A stretch of DNA of 34,068 nt, from assembly GCA_023515795.1 (NCBI GenBank), contig JALGPX010000076.1:465-34532 (forward strand). The letters run 5' to 3'. Shown in pieces: positions 19,411 to 28,641 of this stretch (positions within the stretch are counted from its first letter, which is position 1; every line of letters starts with the position of its first letter). A program made the translations under genes and the position numbers. The notes beneath the pieces were generated by a model, which saw only the letters and a program-made list of their open reading frames with translations, searched no databases and had not been told where the DNA came from. Source of the stretch: Amoeboaphelidium occidentale. Its lineage: Eukaryota; Aphelidiomycota; Aphelidea.

Positions 19411-22005
19411 ATGTCCTACAGGTCAAGATACCCTTATGATGATGACAGGCGGAGGGAATATAATGATGACAGAGGAGCTGGGCGGAGTCGTTATCCACCC
19501 ACAGACAGACCTCCGTTCGACGAAAGAATGTACAAAAGCAGGGATCGTTACAGAGAAGATGACCGTCTGAGGAGAGAATCTTTGGATTACCGGACTGATA
19601 GTCGCTATGCCCCAAGTCAGGAGAGATGGTCAGACAGACGAGCTCCACCACCCAGGACACAATCACCTGATGATTATCACAGACGCTATTCAGCTAGGGA
19701 CTTCTCTTACGAGCCTAGACATCCACAAGCACCAGAAGTTGAAGTCATTAGCAAAGTACCACAGAAAGCTGCAGAGCAACTGAAGCTGCCCAGAATAGTG
19801 GAGGATGCTCAAGACTGGAGACTTACTTATGATCCCGAACTGGACAACAATACACCCAAAGAAAAGCGAAAGCCTTTACAAAAATTACGTACTGAAGAAT
19901 CTGTTAAAGCCTCTGTGGAATATCCGAAGGATCCCAGGCTGCATAAGAATTCTAGCGCGGCGATTGAAGTGAAAAATGATCGCAGGAAACTGTTGACAAA
20001 TGACTTCAAAGCAACGAACTTTCAAATGGATTCTCATTGGATAGGCAGAGTCCCTGATAGTGCTGTTTTCGTTTCTGGTATCCCCGTTCATAAATCCTCA
20101 GATGATATTCACCAATTCTTTGATTTAAAGATTGAAGAGCTGAAGCAGGATCATAATTTTAAGGTGGATGTTGTATATTTAGTTACCGACGAGAGTCTCA
20201 ACTGTGGATATGCGCGTGTTCTATTTAAGTTTCTTCATGAGAGATCTCAACCCAAAGCTGAGCTCCAAGACCCAAAGTATCTTGAAAAGAAGTGGAGAAT
20301 TGGTAAAATGATTTCAAGTCAAAAATCTGTAACGCTTGATGGCGCGATTCTCAAGGTTGTATTTGATCCATTCGGTCATGGAATGCACAAGATCATCGGT
20401 GTTGTTAATAATGAAAAGGCAAAACGATTGAAACTTCAAAAACAAAGAGAACTTGAACAGAAGCGTAAGGAAAAGGAACAAAAAGAATTGTCTAGGCCAC
20501 CGTTAACAGATCAGTGGTCTAATGATACTTCGCGGGAAAGAGTCACGAAGCCGAGAGAATACCCTGTGAAGAAAGAGGTCGAGGAATCACAAGAATCCTT
20601 ATTAAAGAAGGCATTCTTGCCACTAAGAAACTATCCTACAATCAAAATTTCAGCAAAAAGCATTCCGGTATCGGTTATCGGCATACGCTCTGTAAAAGAT
20701 TTCTTTCGAAATTACGAGCCAAAGTTTGTAACTTATGATGAGAATTATCACTATATTCAGTTTCGCTCCGAGTATAAAGGCAAAAGATGCTTTGAAATAT
20801 GTAATGGTAAAGATATTGAGAGGTTCAGAAACGTTGGAATGACTTATGATGAGGCGTTCATGAAACCTTTGCCTGCAAAAAGAAAGGCTTTTAGCTCTAA
20901 AGATGACATTGTAGAACATGTAAGGAGATCAATGAAGAGTGAACTAGGAAACAAAGTTTTAAAGGATATTCGAGACAAGACTATTTCCGAGACCGTTCAT
21001 GATTTCGTTGAGGCGTACCTTGCAGAACAAGAGCTTAGACATCGAGAGGAAGAAAAAGAAAGGATAAGAATGGAACTGGAGCGGGACCTCCAACAATCTA
21101 AGAAACGAAAACACATTGTCGTTAGTTCAGATGATGAGTATGACGCAAATAAGAGCGAACAAGAAGAAGAAGCTTTGCCCGAAATTGAAACGACTAAGCT
21201 GCCCTTTATCGAACAAATTCAACATTTTCTTGGCAACCGCAAGCCTAATTCTATTCCTGAGTATGATGGCGAAGATTTGTCGTACTTGGTTCAATTATTT
21301 AAGGCAAAAAGATATTTAGACCAACCTGTGAAGAAGCACTCCAGCTGTTCGGCTAGAACGGAAGGATATTACACAATTTCTCCTCTTGAAAAGGCGGAAT
21401 ATCTTTCTCAAAGAAACAGGCTGAAACTTAATAGCCCCATTAATCCTGATGCTTTCTTATCTGGTGCAATATCATCACGAATGACAAGGAACGATCAAAG
21501 GAAACTTCGTGTTGGCTTTGAAGAAGTCAAACAGATTACAAACTCTGATCTCTTGAAATTTAATCAACTGAAAGGAAGGAAAAAGAAGATTAAATTTGCA
21601 AAGTCACACATTCATGACTGGGGTTTATTCTTAATGGAGAACGTGGATGCTGGTGAAATGGTAATCGAATACATTGGTGAGGTGGTAAGACAGAAGGTCG
21701 CAGACCATCGTGAGAAGAAGTATGAAAAGATGGGTATTGGAAGTAGTTATCTGTTTCGAATGGATGAAGATCATATTGTTGATGCCACAAAAATGGGTAA
21801 CTTGGCCAGATTTATCAATCATTCTTGCGATCCGAACTGCATTGCAAAAGTTATTACTGTGGGCAATGAGAGCAAAATTGTTCTTTACGCAAAGCAGGAT
21901 CTAAAAGTTGGTGAAGAAATTACTTATGATTACAAATTTCCCATTGAAGACGAGAAAATACCATGTCTATGCGGAGCAGAAAGTTGCCGGGGAACACTTA
22001 ATTAA
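19411..22005 (+). CDS. SET1: Set1, histone H3 lysine-4 methyltransferase
   Basis: 864 residues, intronless. In order: an Arg/Asp/Tyr-rich disordered N-terminus (1-110), an RRM (about 217-330, opening [12 protein letters not shown]), a Lys/Glu coiled linker, a second RNA-binding-like Set1 domain (about 408-480, around [17 protein letters not shown]), a charged stretch, an N-SET region before the catalytic domain ([12 protein letters not shown]), and SET plus post-SET (about 727-864). Catalytic and cofactor motifs are intact: HDWGLF, NHSCDPN (803-809), EEITYDYKF (around 836-843) and the post-[13 protein letters not shown] zinc site. Set1 works in COMPASS to methylate H3K4 at promoters. An ATG at 19322 lies in another frame and is not used. 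The stop is only 20 bp from that of the convergent peptidase gene. Confidence 0.95.
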   Translation: MSYRSRYPYDDDRRREYNDDRGAGRSRYPPTDRPPFDERMYKSRDRYREDDRLRRESLDYRTDSRYAPSQERWSDRRAPPPRTQSPDDYHRRYSARDFSYEPRHPQAPEVEVISKVPQKAAEQLKLPRIVEDAQDWRLTYDPELDNNTPKEKRKPLQKLRTEESVKASVEYPKDPRLHKNSSAAIEVKNDRRKLLTNDFKATNFQMDSHWIGRVPDSAVFVSGIPVHKSSDDIHQFFDLKIEELKQDHNFKVDVVYLVTDESLNCGYARVLFKFLHERSQPKAELQDPKYLEKKWRIGKMISSQKSVTLDGAILKVVFDPFGHGMHKIIGVVNNEKAKRLKLQKQRELEQKRKEKEQKELSRPPLTDQWSNDTSRERVTKPREYPVKKEVEESQESLLKKAFLPLRNYPTIKISAKSIPVSVIGIRSVKDFFRNYEPKFVTYDENYHYIQFRSEYKGKRCFEICNGKDIERFRNVGMTYDEAFMKPLPAKRKAFSSKDDIVEHVRRSMKSELGNKVLKDIRDKTISETVHDFVEAYLAEQELRHREEEKERIRMELERDLQQSKKRKHIVVSSDDEYDANKSEQEEEALPEIETTKLPFIEQIQHFLGNRKPNSIPEYDGEDLSYLVQLFKAKRYLDQPVKKHSSCSARTEGYYTISPLEKAEYLSQRNRLKLNSPINPDAFLSGAISSRMTRNDQRKLRVGFEEVKQITNSDLLKFNQLKGRKKKIKFAKSHIHDWGLFLMENVDAGEMVIEYIGEVVRQKVADHREKKYEKMGIGSSYLFRMDEDHIVDATKMGNLARFINHSCDPNCIAKVITVGNESKIVLYAKQDLKVGEEITYDYKFPIEDEKIPCLCGAESCRGTLN

Positions 22006-22025
22006 CACCTCTCTATTCATAAATC

Positions 22026-25000
22026 TTACTCTTCCGGACTTACTAGCACTGTAATGCGTTTTTTGGAATCTAAGAAAGCCTCGAAATATGAATGGAAGAC
22101 ACGCTCCAAATCCTCCACAGTAACATCAAAGATTCTATCACAACCTTCGAATTCTTTCAGAGATTGGAACCCGCCTAAAGCAGCTTTAAAGCTCTGATTT
22201 AGAATACCTGTAACACTGCTTCTTGACGAAACGCTCCTGTACACGATCCCCATACATGCATTCATCATTTGCTGATCAAATGAAGAGAATTTTCCTAAAC
22301 CCTTTTCTTTGATCTCTTGCAATAACAAATGAAACTGCTTTAGAGCTTCATGTGGATCTTTTGAATCTCCAACTTCAAAAACTAAATGTTGATTGAACAA
22401 ATAAGCAGACAAATGAGCGTCGTAAGCTAATCCTCTTCCTCTGACTGCACTGTATATAGGACCTTCAGAAGCGCTCAGTATCTGAATCAATAGCAACACT
22501 GGCAGAAAGTCTTTGTTGTGAGTGCCTGGTTCTGGTGATAAGATGTCACAACGAACCATTTGGATCAAGTATGATGATGTTATACCTGAGATCTTTAACT
22601 CTTTTATCTCATCTGAGTAACCTTCTTTGAATTCAAACCCTCTTCTGATTATTGGCAAAACGGTTTCATTCTTAATTTCAACAACAGCTGAGTCGTCTCT
22701 GTTTCTTTTCATTCCAGTGCTAAAATCAGGTTTGAAATGATTCCAGAGTCTTTCTGTGCTTTCAACAAATTCTTTGGCTATTTCATTGTTGCAGCCGACA
22801 ACATTAGGAACACCGATCTGAATGATGGAGCCCTTGATGGACTTCATTAACGAAGCATGAATTCCATTCAAAGATGTCACAACACCATCCAAATTCTCCA
22901 ACTCTGACAAATCCTTAATGAAATCTCTCTGGTAAAATGGTCCTATCAAGAACTCATTGTCAATTGCTTCAGAGCTGAAGGCATTGGCGTCGTGAACCTC
23001 CTTATTAAACAAACACGATACCATCGACGATCCATCTCTTCTTAGTTCTGCCAAGCTGACATTCAAATTATTTAACGTTACTTTAATTCTGTCGGTTGAA
23101 AAATTACTCTCCATAATACCTCTAAGAAGCCAAGAAAGTGCAATCTCGTACAAATACGTATTATCGCTTATAACCTTATGTCCATGCGGCAATGGGTATC
23201 GTAAGTCTTTTGATTTCATGAAGGACTCAAAGTCACAGCGAACAATCAAAAAGTCTGACAACCAACTACAGCTAAAAGTATCATTTCCACTTCCTACACC
23301 GATCTCGTAATGAGACAAATCTGATATAAGAAGTTTGACCAAAGCCTTATAATCGAGTAAACACTTATCGTTCTCTTGTTTGAGCCCTTCGCTCTTTGGC
23401 CCAAGAACTGCATCCAAGTGTTTCTTCAAATAATCCATCTCATCTGGTGATACACTTAAATTAGATTGAAAAATAGATTCTTGGTATAAAACTAGATACT
23501 TTCTTAGATCGTTTGAAATCTTTGGATCAATTGGTATACATATTTGAATCTGAAAGAATGATGAAGGAACTGAAACAAGTTGGAATAGTGCAAAATCAAG
23601 ATTCGTAGAGTATATCGAGAAATTCGTCTTCGACTCTCGCTGCCATTGAAGATCTTTCACTCCTGGAAATACTGAATAATCATCTGCAGCAAGATCAATC
23701 TTATTCTTTGCGACAGAGGAATCAAACTTTGAGTCCTTTTCGACAGTCATTTCCGTGGCTTCCTTTTTCACTGGAACAGTAAGCACAACACCTTTTAGAT
23801 TCTTTAGAAGCCATTTGTCTAGAATGCTGTTCCAGAATTGAGCTGGTTTGTCCTCAAGAGTTTTCAATAAGTTTACAATCTGTAATCTCCTTCCGAGTTG
23901 TCCTTTGGCTTTTTTGCAATAGAATCGATTTAATATCTCAGGTAAGACTAGACCGTAAGTGGTTCCCAAAGGGTCTTCTTCTAGGGATTCTAAGATACTT
24001 CTTTTATAGTTCAGAATGGTCAATTTCATTTCTTTCATGTCAACACCATTCTTCTTCAACTTTTTTAATGTGTCCATCAAAATCTCATGGTACTCATCAA
24101 TGGTATCCTGATAGTTTTCTTCGCTTGTCGAGCTTTCTTTTGAGTCTGCCTCGCTATCATCATCTTGAGGCTTCAAGTCAATTCCTGATATAACCAAAAC
24201 AACTGCAGTTTTAACAAATGCTTTGAGCTCGTAATCAACTTCTGTTGCTAAATTGTCCTCGTTCTCGACAAATGTTTGAAGCAGAAGAGAAGCAGAATTA
24301 TCAGTAAGATACTTGAGCATAATATCAATTTGCAGTAATTCTTCAACATTGTCAAGTTCAGGCCCTGGAAATGAGAATGCTAGAGTCCCAAATGAATCTT
24401 CTTCATCAGACGGAAAGTTTACAATTTTCTTGTGAAACTTCACTTCCTTATCGTATTCTGGTTTACCCAAAATAAAATACTCTGGGCTCTGCTTCATTAA
24501 GGTATCATTAGCCGAGAAGGCGCGTGGTACTTTGTTGTAAAACTCCAACCCAGGTTCTAATGAGCTCAGAACCTTTTGAATATCGATACTGTCGCCACAC
24601 AAGACAATTGAAATATTTTCAGGCTTGTAATAATGAGCATGGAAAGCGCGAATCTCTTCTAACGTTAGCTTCTTTATGAAATCCGTTCTGCCACCGCATT
24701 CATAGCCAAGAGACTTCAAGACTTGGTCATTCGAGCCATCATACTCACCATACAATATCTGACGAACAGCCAAGTCCATTAAATCAACTTCAGACATTTC
24801 ACGAGCACCCATTTCATTCAGCACAACACCAGCGCTTCCAACATCATCGCAAACTTCAGTACGCTTAGCATCATCGGTCAAACTAGGATTTAAAACATGA
24901 TCCAAGAACACACCAAGAGCGTGGCACATTCCAGAACCAGAAGCAGTCGTCAAAGTGTAAGCTGTGTGGTCTTCACTCGTGTAAGCGTTTGTCCCAGTCG

Positions 25001-25259
25001 ACATGCAGCGCGTAGCCAGTAAATCCAAGAAGCCTCGTTTATAGTGACTGGAACCACAAAATATTAAATGCTCGAGTGTATGCGCTTGGCCAGCATGAGA
25101 ACAAGATAGCGTCGGTACAACTATATAAGCAGATACCAACGGATTAGACAGAGGAATATAGTGAACACGTAAATTAGATGAGTGCTCATAAGACTCTAAG
25201 TTAATTTTAAGGTTACCCACGTCGTGCTCTTCCTTTGAGATTAATTTAAAGCTCGCCAT
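22026..25259 (-). CDS. M16-family zinc metallopeptidase (YOL098C/Sdd3-like)
   Basis: 1077 residues from ATG 25257-25259; an in-frame ATG ten codons upstream is less likely. The M16 inverted zinc motif HTLEH (about residues 60-64) and a distal Glu in GVVLNEMGAREM (about 149) are present, followed by YKPENISIVLCG and the rest of the clam-shell fold. The overall length, HLIFCGSSHYKRG and the GVV-x-NEM block place it with the fungal YOL098C/animal C05D11.1-type cytosolic M16C proteins rather than insulin-degrading enzyme or the mitochondrial processing peptidase. No clear mitochondrial presequence is seen. It lies between the two Set1-type genes, convergent with Set1 and downstream of the short SET gene. 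Confidence 0.9.
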   Translation of the reverse strand: MASFKLISKEEHDVGNLKINLESYEHSSNLRVHYIPLSNPLVSAYIVVPTLSCSHAGQAHTLEHLIFCGSSHYKRGFLDLLATRCMSTGTNAYTSEDHTAYTLTTASGSGMCHALGVFLDHVLNPSLTDDAKRTEVCDDVGSAGVVLNEMGAREMSEVDLMDLAVRQILYGEYDGSNDQVLKSLGYECGGRTDFIKKLTLEEIRAFHAHYYKPENISIVLCGDSIDIQKVLSSLEPGLEFYNKVPRAFSANDTLMKQSPEYFILGKPEYDKEVKFHKKIVNFPSDEEDSFGTLAFSFPGPELDNVEELLQIDIMLKYLTDNSASLLLQTFVENEDNLATEVDYELKAFVKTAVVLVISGIDLKPQDDDSEADSKESSTSEENYQDTIDEYHEILMDTLKKLKKNGVDMKEMKLTILNYKRSILESLEEDPLGTTYGLVLPEILNRFYCKKAKGQLGRRLQIVNLLKTLEDKPAQFWNSILDKWLLKNLKGVVLTVPVKKEATEMTVEKDSKFDSSVAKNKIDLAADDYSVFPGVKDLQWQRESKTNFSIYSTNLDFALFQLVSVPSSFFQIQICIPIDPKISNDLRKYLVLYQESIFQSNLSVSPDEMDYLKKHLDAVLGPKSEGLKQENDKCLLDYKALVKLLISDLSHYEIGVGSGNDTFSCSWLSDFLIVRCDFESFMKSKDLRYPLPHGHKVISDNTYLYEIALSWLLRGIMESNFSTDRIKVTLNNLNVSLAELRRDGSSMVSCLFNKEVHDANAFSSEAIDNEFLIGPFYQRDFIKDLSELENLDGVVTSLNGIHASLMKSIKGSIIQIGVPNVVGCNNEIAKEFVESTERLWNHFKPDFSTGMKRNRDDSAVVEIKNETVLPIIRRGFEFKEGYSDEIKELKISGITSSYLIQMVRCDILSPEPGTHNKDFLPVLLLIQILSASEGPIYSAVRGRGLAYDAHLSAYLFNQHLVFEVGDSKDPHEALKQFHLLLQEIKEKGLGKFSSFDQQMMNACMGIVYRSVSSRSSVTGILNQSFKAALGGFQSLKEFEGCDRIFDVTVEDLERVFHSYFEAFLDSKKRITVLVSPEE

Positions 25260-25361
25260 GGTTTTAGGGATATATCTGATTGGGAGCAAGAAGTTTCAAA
25301 TGCCTGTTTGAGGCCGCAAACCTTTAAAACGCAATAACACCGACAAAATTTTACTAAAGCT

Positions 25362-26186
25362 TTAATTTAAGTACCGTCTACACTTTTCTGCGCCACAGTG
25401 ACATGGTATCTTTTCATCCTCAATAGGAAACTTGTAGTCATAAGTTAGCTCTTCACCGGGTAAAATATCACGTTTGGCATAGATGACAATCTTCTTCTCA
25501 TTCCCAACGGTGATGATCTTTGCTATGCAACTTGGATCACAGGAATGATTGATAAATCTCGCTTGGTTTCCACACTTTGTTGCATCAATTATGGAATTAT
25601 CGTCAATCTTGAAGAAGTAACTGCTTCCGATTCCCATTCTTTCGTATTTCTTTTCACGAAGATCAGCGACTTGTTGTCGGATCTTTTCTCCAATGTACTC
25701 AATCACCATGTCTCTGGCTTCAATACGTTCCAAAGCGTACAGGCCCCAGTCATGTATGGGTGACTTGCCGAACTTCAGCTGCTTCTTTCTGGCTGCCAGT
25801 AAATTCAGCTCAACATTTTCATCTTCTTTTTCCTGTTTCAAGTTCCTTTGACATATTCTAACTCTTCTGGAGTAGACTTGGTGCGACATGACATCTTCGT
25901 CGTCAGAGGAATCATTGTGATCTTGCAACAATTCTTTGGGATCAGGCTTCGGTTTGAACTTCTGCTCTTCCTTGTCGTAAATTTGTACTCTTGCGCAAGT
26001 GAAATGTTCTCTTTCTTCCTGATAGTCACCTTGTGCAGCCAACATTACATACTGCAAGTCTTCGTTCTGTAGGTCATACAGGGCAGCTTCACTTGAATTA
26101 TCACTCTCTGCAATATCAGAGCATCCCGTAACCGTCAAGTTTCCATGCTGTTTATCAGGCGAGGAGAATGTTATTGTTGTGATCAT
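25362..26186 (-). CDS. Short Set1-like SET-domain protein (second copy of the Set1 catalytic module)
   Basis: 274 residues from ATG 26184-26186; an in-frame ATG at 26244-26246 would give 294. The C-terminal 140 residues closely match the SET plus post-SET module of the neighbouring Set1 ([42 protein letters not shown]). There is no RRM and no long linker; the N-terminus is acidic and short, with a remnant [11 protein letters not shown] entry into SET. Two changes at usually conserved sites are visible: NHSCDPS instead of NHSCDPN, and CRRYLN instead of CRGTLN at the post-SET end. It may be an active H3K4-type enzyme with new targets, or a degenerate paralogue. Confidence 0.88.
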   Translation of the reverse strand: MITTITFSSPDKQHGNLTVTGCSDIAESDNSSEAALYDLQNEDLQYVMLAAQGDYQEEREHFTCARVQIYDKEEQKFKPKPDPKELLQDHNDSSDDEDVMSHQVYSRRVRICQRNLKQEKEDENVELNLLAARKKQLKFGKSPIHDWGLYALERIEARDMVIEYIGEKIRQQVADLREKKYERMGIGSSYFFKIDDNSIIDATKCGNQARFINHSCDPSCIAKIITVGNEKKIVIYAKRDILPGEELTYDYKFPIEDEKIPCHCGAEKCRRYLN

Positions 26187-26307
26187 CCGAAAGTTGAAAC
26201 AAACAATTGCCGGAAGGTTAGAGTCGAACCGCTTGTTATTAAGCACGAAGCGAGCGATATGATTTGAATGCGCGCCTCTGGATAAAGTTGAACAAAAGAT
26301 TTATGAT

Positions 26308-27120
26308 TTATTCGGAAGATAGAGACGGAGTTGCAACAAGGGAATGCTCGACTGGGCCGTAATTCGTTGCAGATGGCGGTGTTCCCTTGTGATTAAATAA
26401 AATAGCGTGTTGTGATATTTGCTTCTTTGGTAGCATCATAAGATCAAATATCACTGGCGCAGAATCTCCTGCAGCAGAATTCAAATGCAGCTCGACTTTA
26501 CCGCTTTTCCGTATAACGACATGACCAATTTGACCTTGCTCCCCTGAAAACGGCGGTAGCACGGGAGGTAACTGAAGCAGCATTACTTTGCCTTCTTCTT
26601 GCAAAAGATCTGTTAGCCTTTGTGGCACAATTGAAGGATTTAGTGAAAGCTGTGTTGGCTTCAAATGCTCTTCAATTTCTTCCAAAGCCTCATCTGTGCA
26701 TCCTTCCCCTTGGTGCATCTTTGCCATGAACTCATCATATCTCGCAACGTCAGATTCCTTCATTATAATCTTCTGTGTGCGTACTCCGCCAGCTCCAGAG
26801 GCAGATGCGCGCGATACAGATTTGATCTTTGAAGCCCCAATACCACCTGAAAAGATACCGCCAGCTTCCTGTTGCACTGTAGCTTTCCGTGGCTTCCTAA
26901 CAAACTCCTTCTGCTTCTGCGCGTTCAATAAGCGTTCCTTCTCCTGATCAGCTCGTTTCTGTTCTTCTAATTTCGCTTTGCGTTCTTCTACACTAAGACG
27001 CGCAACCCCAGTGGGTTTGAACGCGGGTTTCCTTTGGTTCACGATACTGGGAAGCCTTTGCTGGTTCATATTTGCTGTCTGAAAGCAATCAAGCGAGAGA
27101 GCGAGCGAGCGATTGAGCAA
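26308..27120 (-). CDS. RPC53: RNA polymerase III subunit RPC4 (Rpc53)
   Basis: 270 residues from ATG 27118-27120, or 253 from ATG 27067-27069 (MNQQRLPSIVNQRKP), which I think more likely. The N-terminus is basic with a long charged helix (VEERKAKLEEQKRADQEKER), then a Gly/Ser/Ala linker. The conserved C-terminal RPC4 domain contains LQLPPVLPPF, GQIGHVVIRKSGKVELHL and a closing GPVEHSLVATPSL, which are hallmarks of Rpc53. With Rpc37 it forms a TFIIF-like subcomplex for Pol III termination and reinitiation. The stop overlaps an AATAAA. It is divergent from eL32 with 49 bp between the annotated starts (100 bp from the downstream ATG). Confidence 0.9.
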   Translation of the reverse strand: MLNRSLALSLDCFQTANMNQQRLPSIVNQRKPAFKPTGVARLSVEERKAKLEEQKRADQEKERLLNAQKQKEFVRKPRKATVQQEAGGIFSGGIGASKIKSVSRASASGAGGVRTQKIIMKESDVARYDEFMAKMHQGEGCTDEALEEIEEHLKPTQLSLNPSIVPQRLTDLLQEEGKVMLLQLPPVLPPFSGEQGQIGHVVIRKSGKVELHLNSAAGDSAPVIFDLMMLPKKQISQHAILFNHKGTPPSATNYGPVEHSLVATPSLSSE

Positions 27121-27169
27121 AAACCGAAATTGAAAAAAAATTTTCGATTTCCTTTAATCGACTTATAAA

Positions 27170-27618
27170 ATGGTAATACACGCCCTCTCCTTAAGAAATT
27201 CAATTATTAACATCTTCAGGTCACGTCCCTAAATAACAAAAAGATCATCAAGAAGCGCACAAAGAAGTTTGTTCGCCACCAGTCTGATCGTTACGTCTCT
27301 GTAAAGGAAGCATGGCGCAGACCAAAGGGTATTGACAATCGCGTGCGCCGTCGCTTCAAGGGACAGATTGCAATGCCAAAGATCGGTTACGGCTCAAATG
27401 CAAAGACTAGAGATTTGGACCCAGCTGGCTTTAAGAGATTTGTCGTTAGCAACGTTAAAGATTTGGAACTTTTGATGATGCACAACAGAACCTTTGCAGC
27501 TGAAGTTGCACACAACGTATCTTCAAGAAAGAGAATCGCAATCGTGGAGAGAGCTCAGCAATTGAATGTTAAAGTGACCAATGCTGGCGCCAGAGTCAAG
27601 ACGCAGGAAACTCAATAA
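27170..27618 (+). CDS. RPL32: Ribosomal protein eL32; intron immediately after the start codon
   Basis: Exon 1 is just ATG (27170-27172). A 47-nt intron (27173-27219, gtaata...cttcag, with attattaac as likely branch region) separates it from exon 2 (27220-27618). The product is 133 residues and includes [68 protein letters not shown] (read as two parts) and [10 protein letters not shown], all diagnostic of eL32 in the 60S subunit. Ribosomal protein genes in fungi often carry an intron at or next to the ATG. The stop codon overlaps AATAAA (27614-27619). Confidence 0.95.
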
Positions 27619-27658
27619 AAATCTAAATTGCGGACATTGCGTTTCTTGTTTCTTTTGT

Positions 27659-28135
27659 ATGATATTGATAAAGTTTACAGGTGAAGCGCTGGTAAAGTGT
27701 TTTGAGGGTATCAATGAAGGTTCACATGTCAGAGTAGCATGGCCAGCTTATATGCCTTTGAAAGTCGATCAATTGTGGGAGCACCGTAATAATCTAAACA
27801 ATAGCGGAACAGGATTAGAACAAATGAACAATGAGATCTTTACAAAAAGCTCCAAGGCAGATACAGACCTCTGCTTTCGGTTTCAGTTCGACGGTATACT
27901 GGCAAAGGGTTACAAAGTTCCTTCAGGTTTCATAAGTGTTACAATTGATAAAACAGGCTATCCTACTGATGTTTTATATCTTGTATTCTGGATTACTTTT
28001 ATTTCAATTCTGTTTCAGGGCTTCTTCAAAAGCAAGATAATTCACTCTGTGAGAAATTGTTGCTCAGCAGTAACTCGCGAGGTTGAAGTTGAATCGGAAG
28101 GTGATCACGGAACTTTAGACCAAAAAAATAAATAA
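27659..28135 (+). CDS. Hypothetical protein with one C-proximal hydrophobic helix
   Basis: 158 residues from ATG 27659, 40 bp after the eL32 stop; an earlier in-frame ATG at 27581 overlaps eL32 and is unlikely. It is mostly polar, with a conserved-looking middle (FRFQFDGILAKGYKVPSGFI, VTIDKTGYP), then a hydrophobic stretch (VLYLVFWITFISILFQGFF) and a basic, then acidic tail. I do not recognise a family. The hydrophobic part lies on a 36-nt GT...CAG stretch (gtattc...tttcag) that could be spliced in frame, but it lacks the G|GTAAY site of every supported intron here, so I read it as a membrane helix. Confidence 0.55.
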   Translation: MILIKFTGEALVKCFEGINEGSHVRVAWPAYMPLKVDQLWEHRNNLNNSGTGLEQMNNEIFTKSSKADTDLCFRFQFDGILAKGYKVPSGFISVTIDKTGYPTDVLYLVFWITFISILFQGFFKSKIIHSVRNCCSAVTREVEVESEGDHGTLDQKNK

Positions 28136-28220
28136 ATAGGAATATGTTGCTACCAGAACATAAAGTTGTTCATCTTTATGAAATCTTGAAAGACACCAAA
28201 GAATCAGAAGCGATTTTAGC

Positions 28221-28226
28221 AAAAAA
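28221..28226 (-). terminator. RNA polymerase III terminator of the tRNA-Trp gene
   Basis: A run of six T on the transcribed (minus) sense, starting two bases after the tRNA discriminator, is the standard Pol III stop signal. Confidence 0.8.
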
Positions 28227-28227
28227 G

Positions 28228-28314
28228 TGACCCCAGAGAGACTTGAACTCCCGACCTCTGGATGTTTCCAAACGTAATTGGAATCCAACGATCTGCCAAT
28301 TGATCTATGGGGCC
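28228..28314 (-). tRNA. tRNA-Trp (anticodon CCA) with a 14-nt intron
   Basis: The minus strand folds as acceptor GGCCCCA / TGGGGTC plus discriminator A, D-stem GATC / GATC, anticodon stem TTGGA / TCCAG, and T-stem GGGAG / CTCTC around TTCAAGT. The anticodon loop TTCCAAA carries CCA. A 14-nt insertion (28264-28277) lies exactly one base 3' of the anticodon, the canonical nuclear tRNA intron position, and contains TTTGGAA, which can pair with the anticodon loop as in typical pre-tRNAs. Mature length is 73 nt before CCA addition. CCA is not encoded. The plus-strand ORF across it (28243-28551) is a shadow. Confidence 0.95.
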
Positions 28315-28641
28315 ATCAGACGTTCATATGAATTTTCCTTCCGGACAAAATCATACGGAATTTTGCGTAAATCGTCTCAGCGCTTCAATGCTCAATTAGA
28401 ATGCCTTCTACCGCTTTGTAACAAAATTTTGATGCCATGCCTGCGCATTATTGAAAATCTGAACACGCTTTGGGTTCCTAACCACACTTTGCGCAATCAT
28501 GAGCTTGTAAAGCATATCACCCAACGCACATCAGCGTACACCATTAAATAGAAACACACTAAAAATAAAATCTTCTTGTTGCATGCGTTGGCACCGTTAA
28601 AGACAAATTTTTGGCTGAAACAACTTTTCTCAAGATTATTG
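28315..28641. other. Spacer between tRNA-Trp and kynurenine 3-monooxygenase
   Basis: About 330 bp with no gene that I can support. It must hold the 5' region of the tRNA gene (whose promoter is internal) and the KMO promoter. An alternative upstream KMO start at 28576 lies within it. Confidence 0.5.

Noticed and set aside
27977-28020. Possible 36-nt intron in the 27659-28135 gene
   Set aside because: The donor GTATTC after a T does not match the G|GTAAY pattern of the supported introns, and the stretch makes a good membrane helix.
28144-28230. A 28-codon ORF after the hypothetical protein, ending in the tRNA gene
   Set aside because: Too short and it runs into the tRNA 3' end; no splice evidence links it to the preceding gene.
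28243-28551. Plus-strand 102-codon ORF
   Set aside because: It begins antisense within the tRNA-Trp gene and has no recognisable family.
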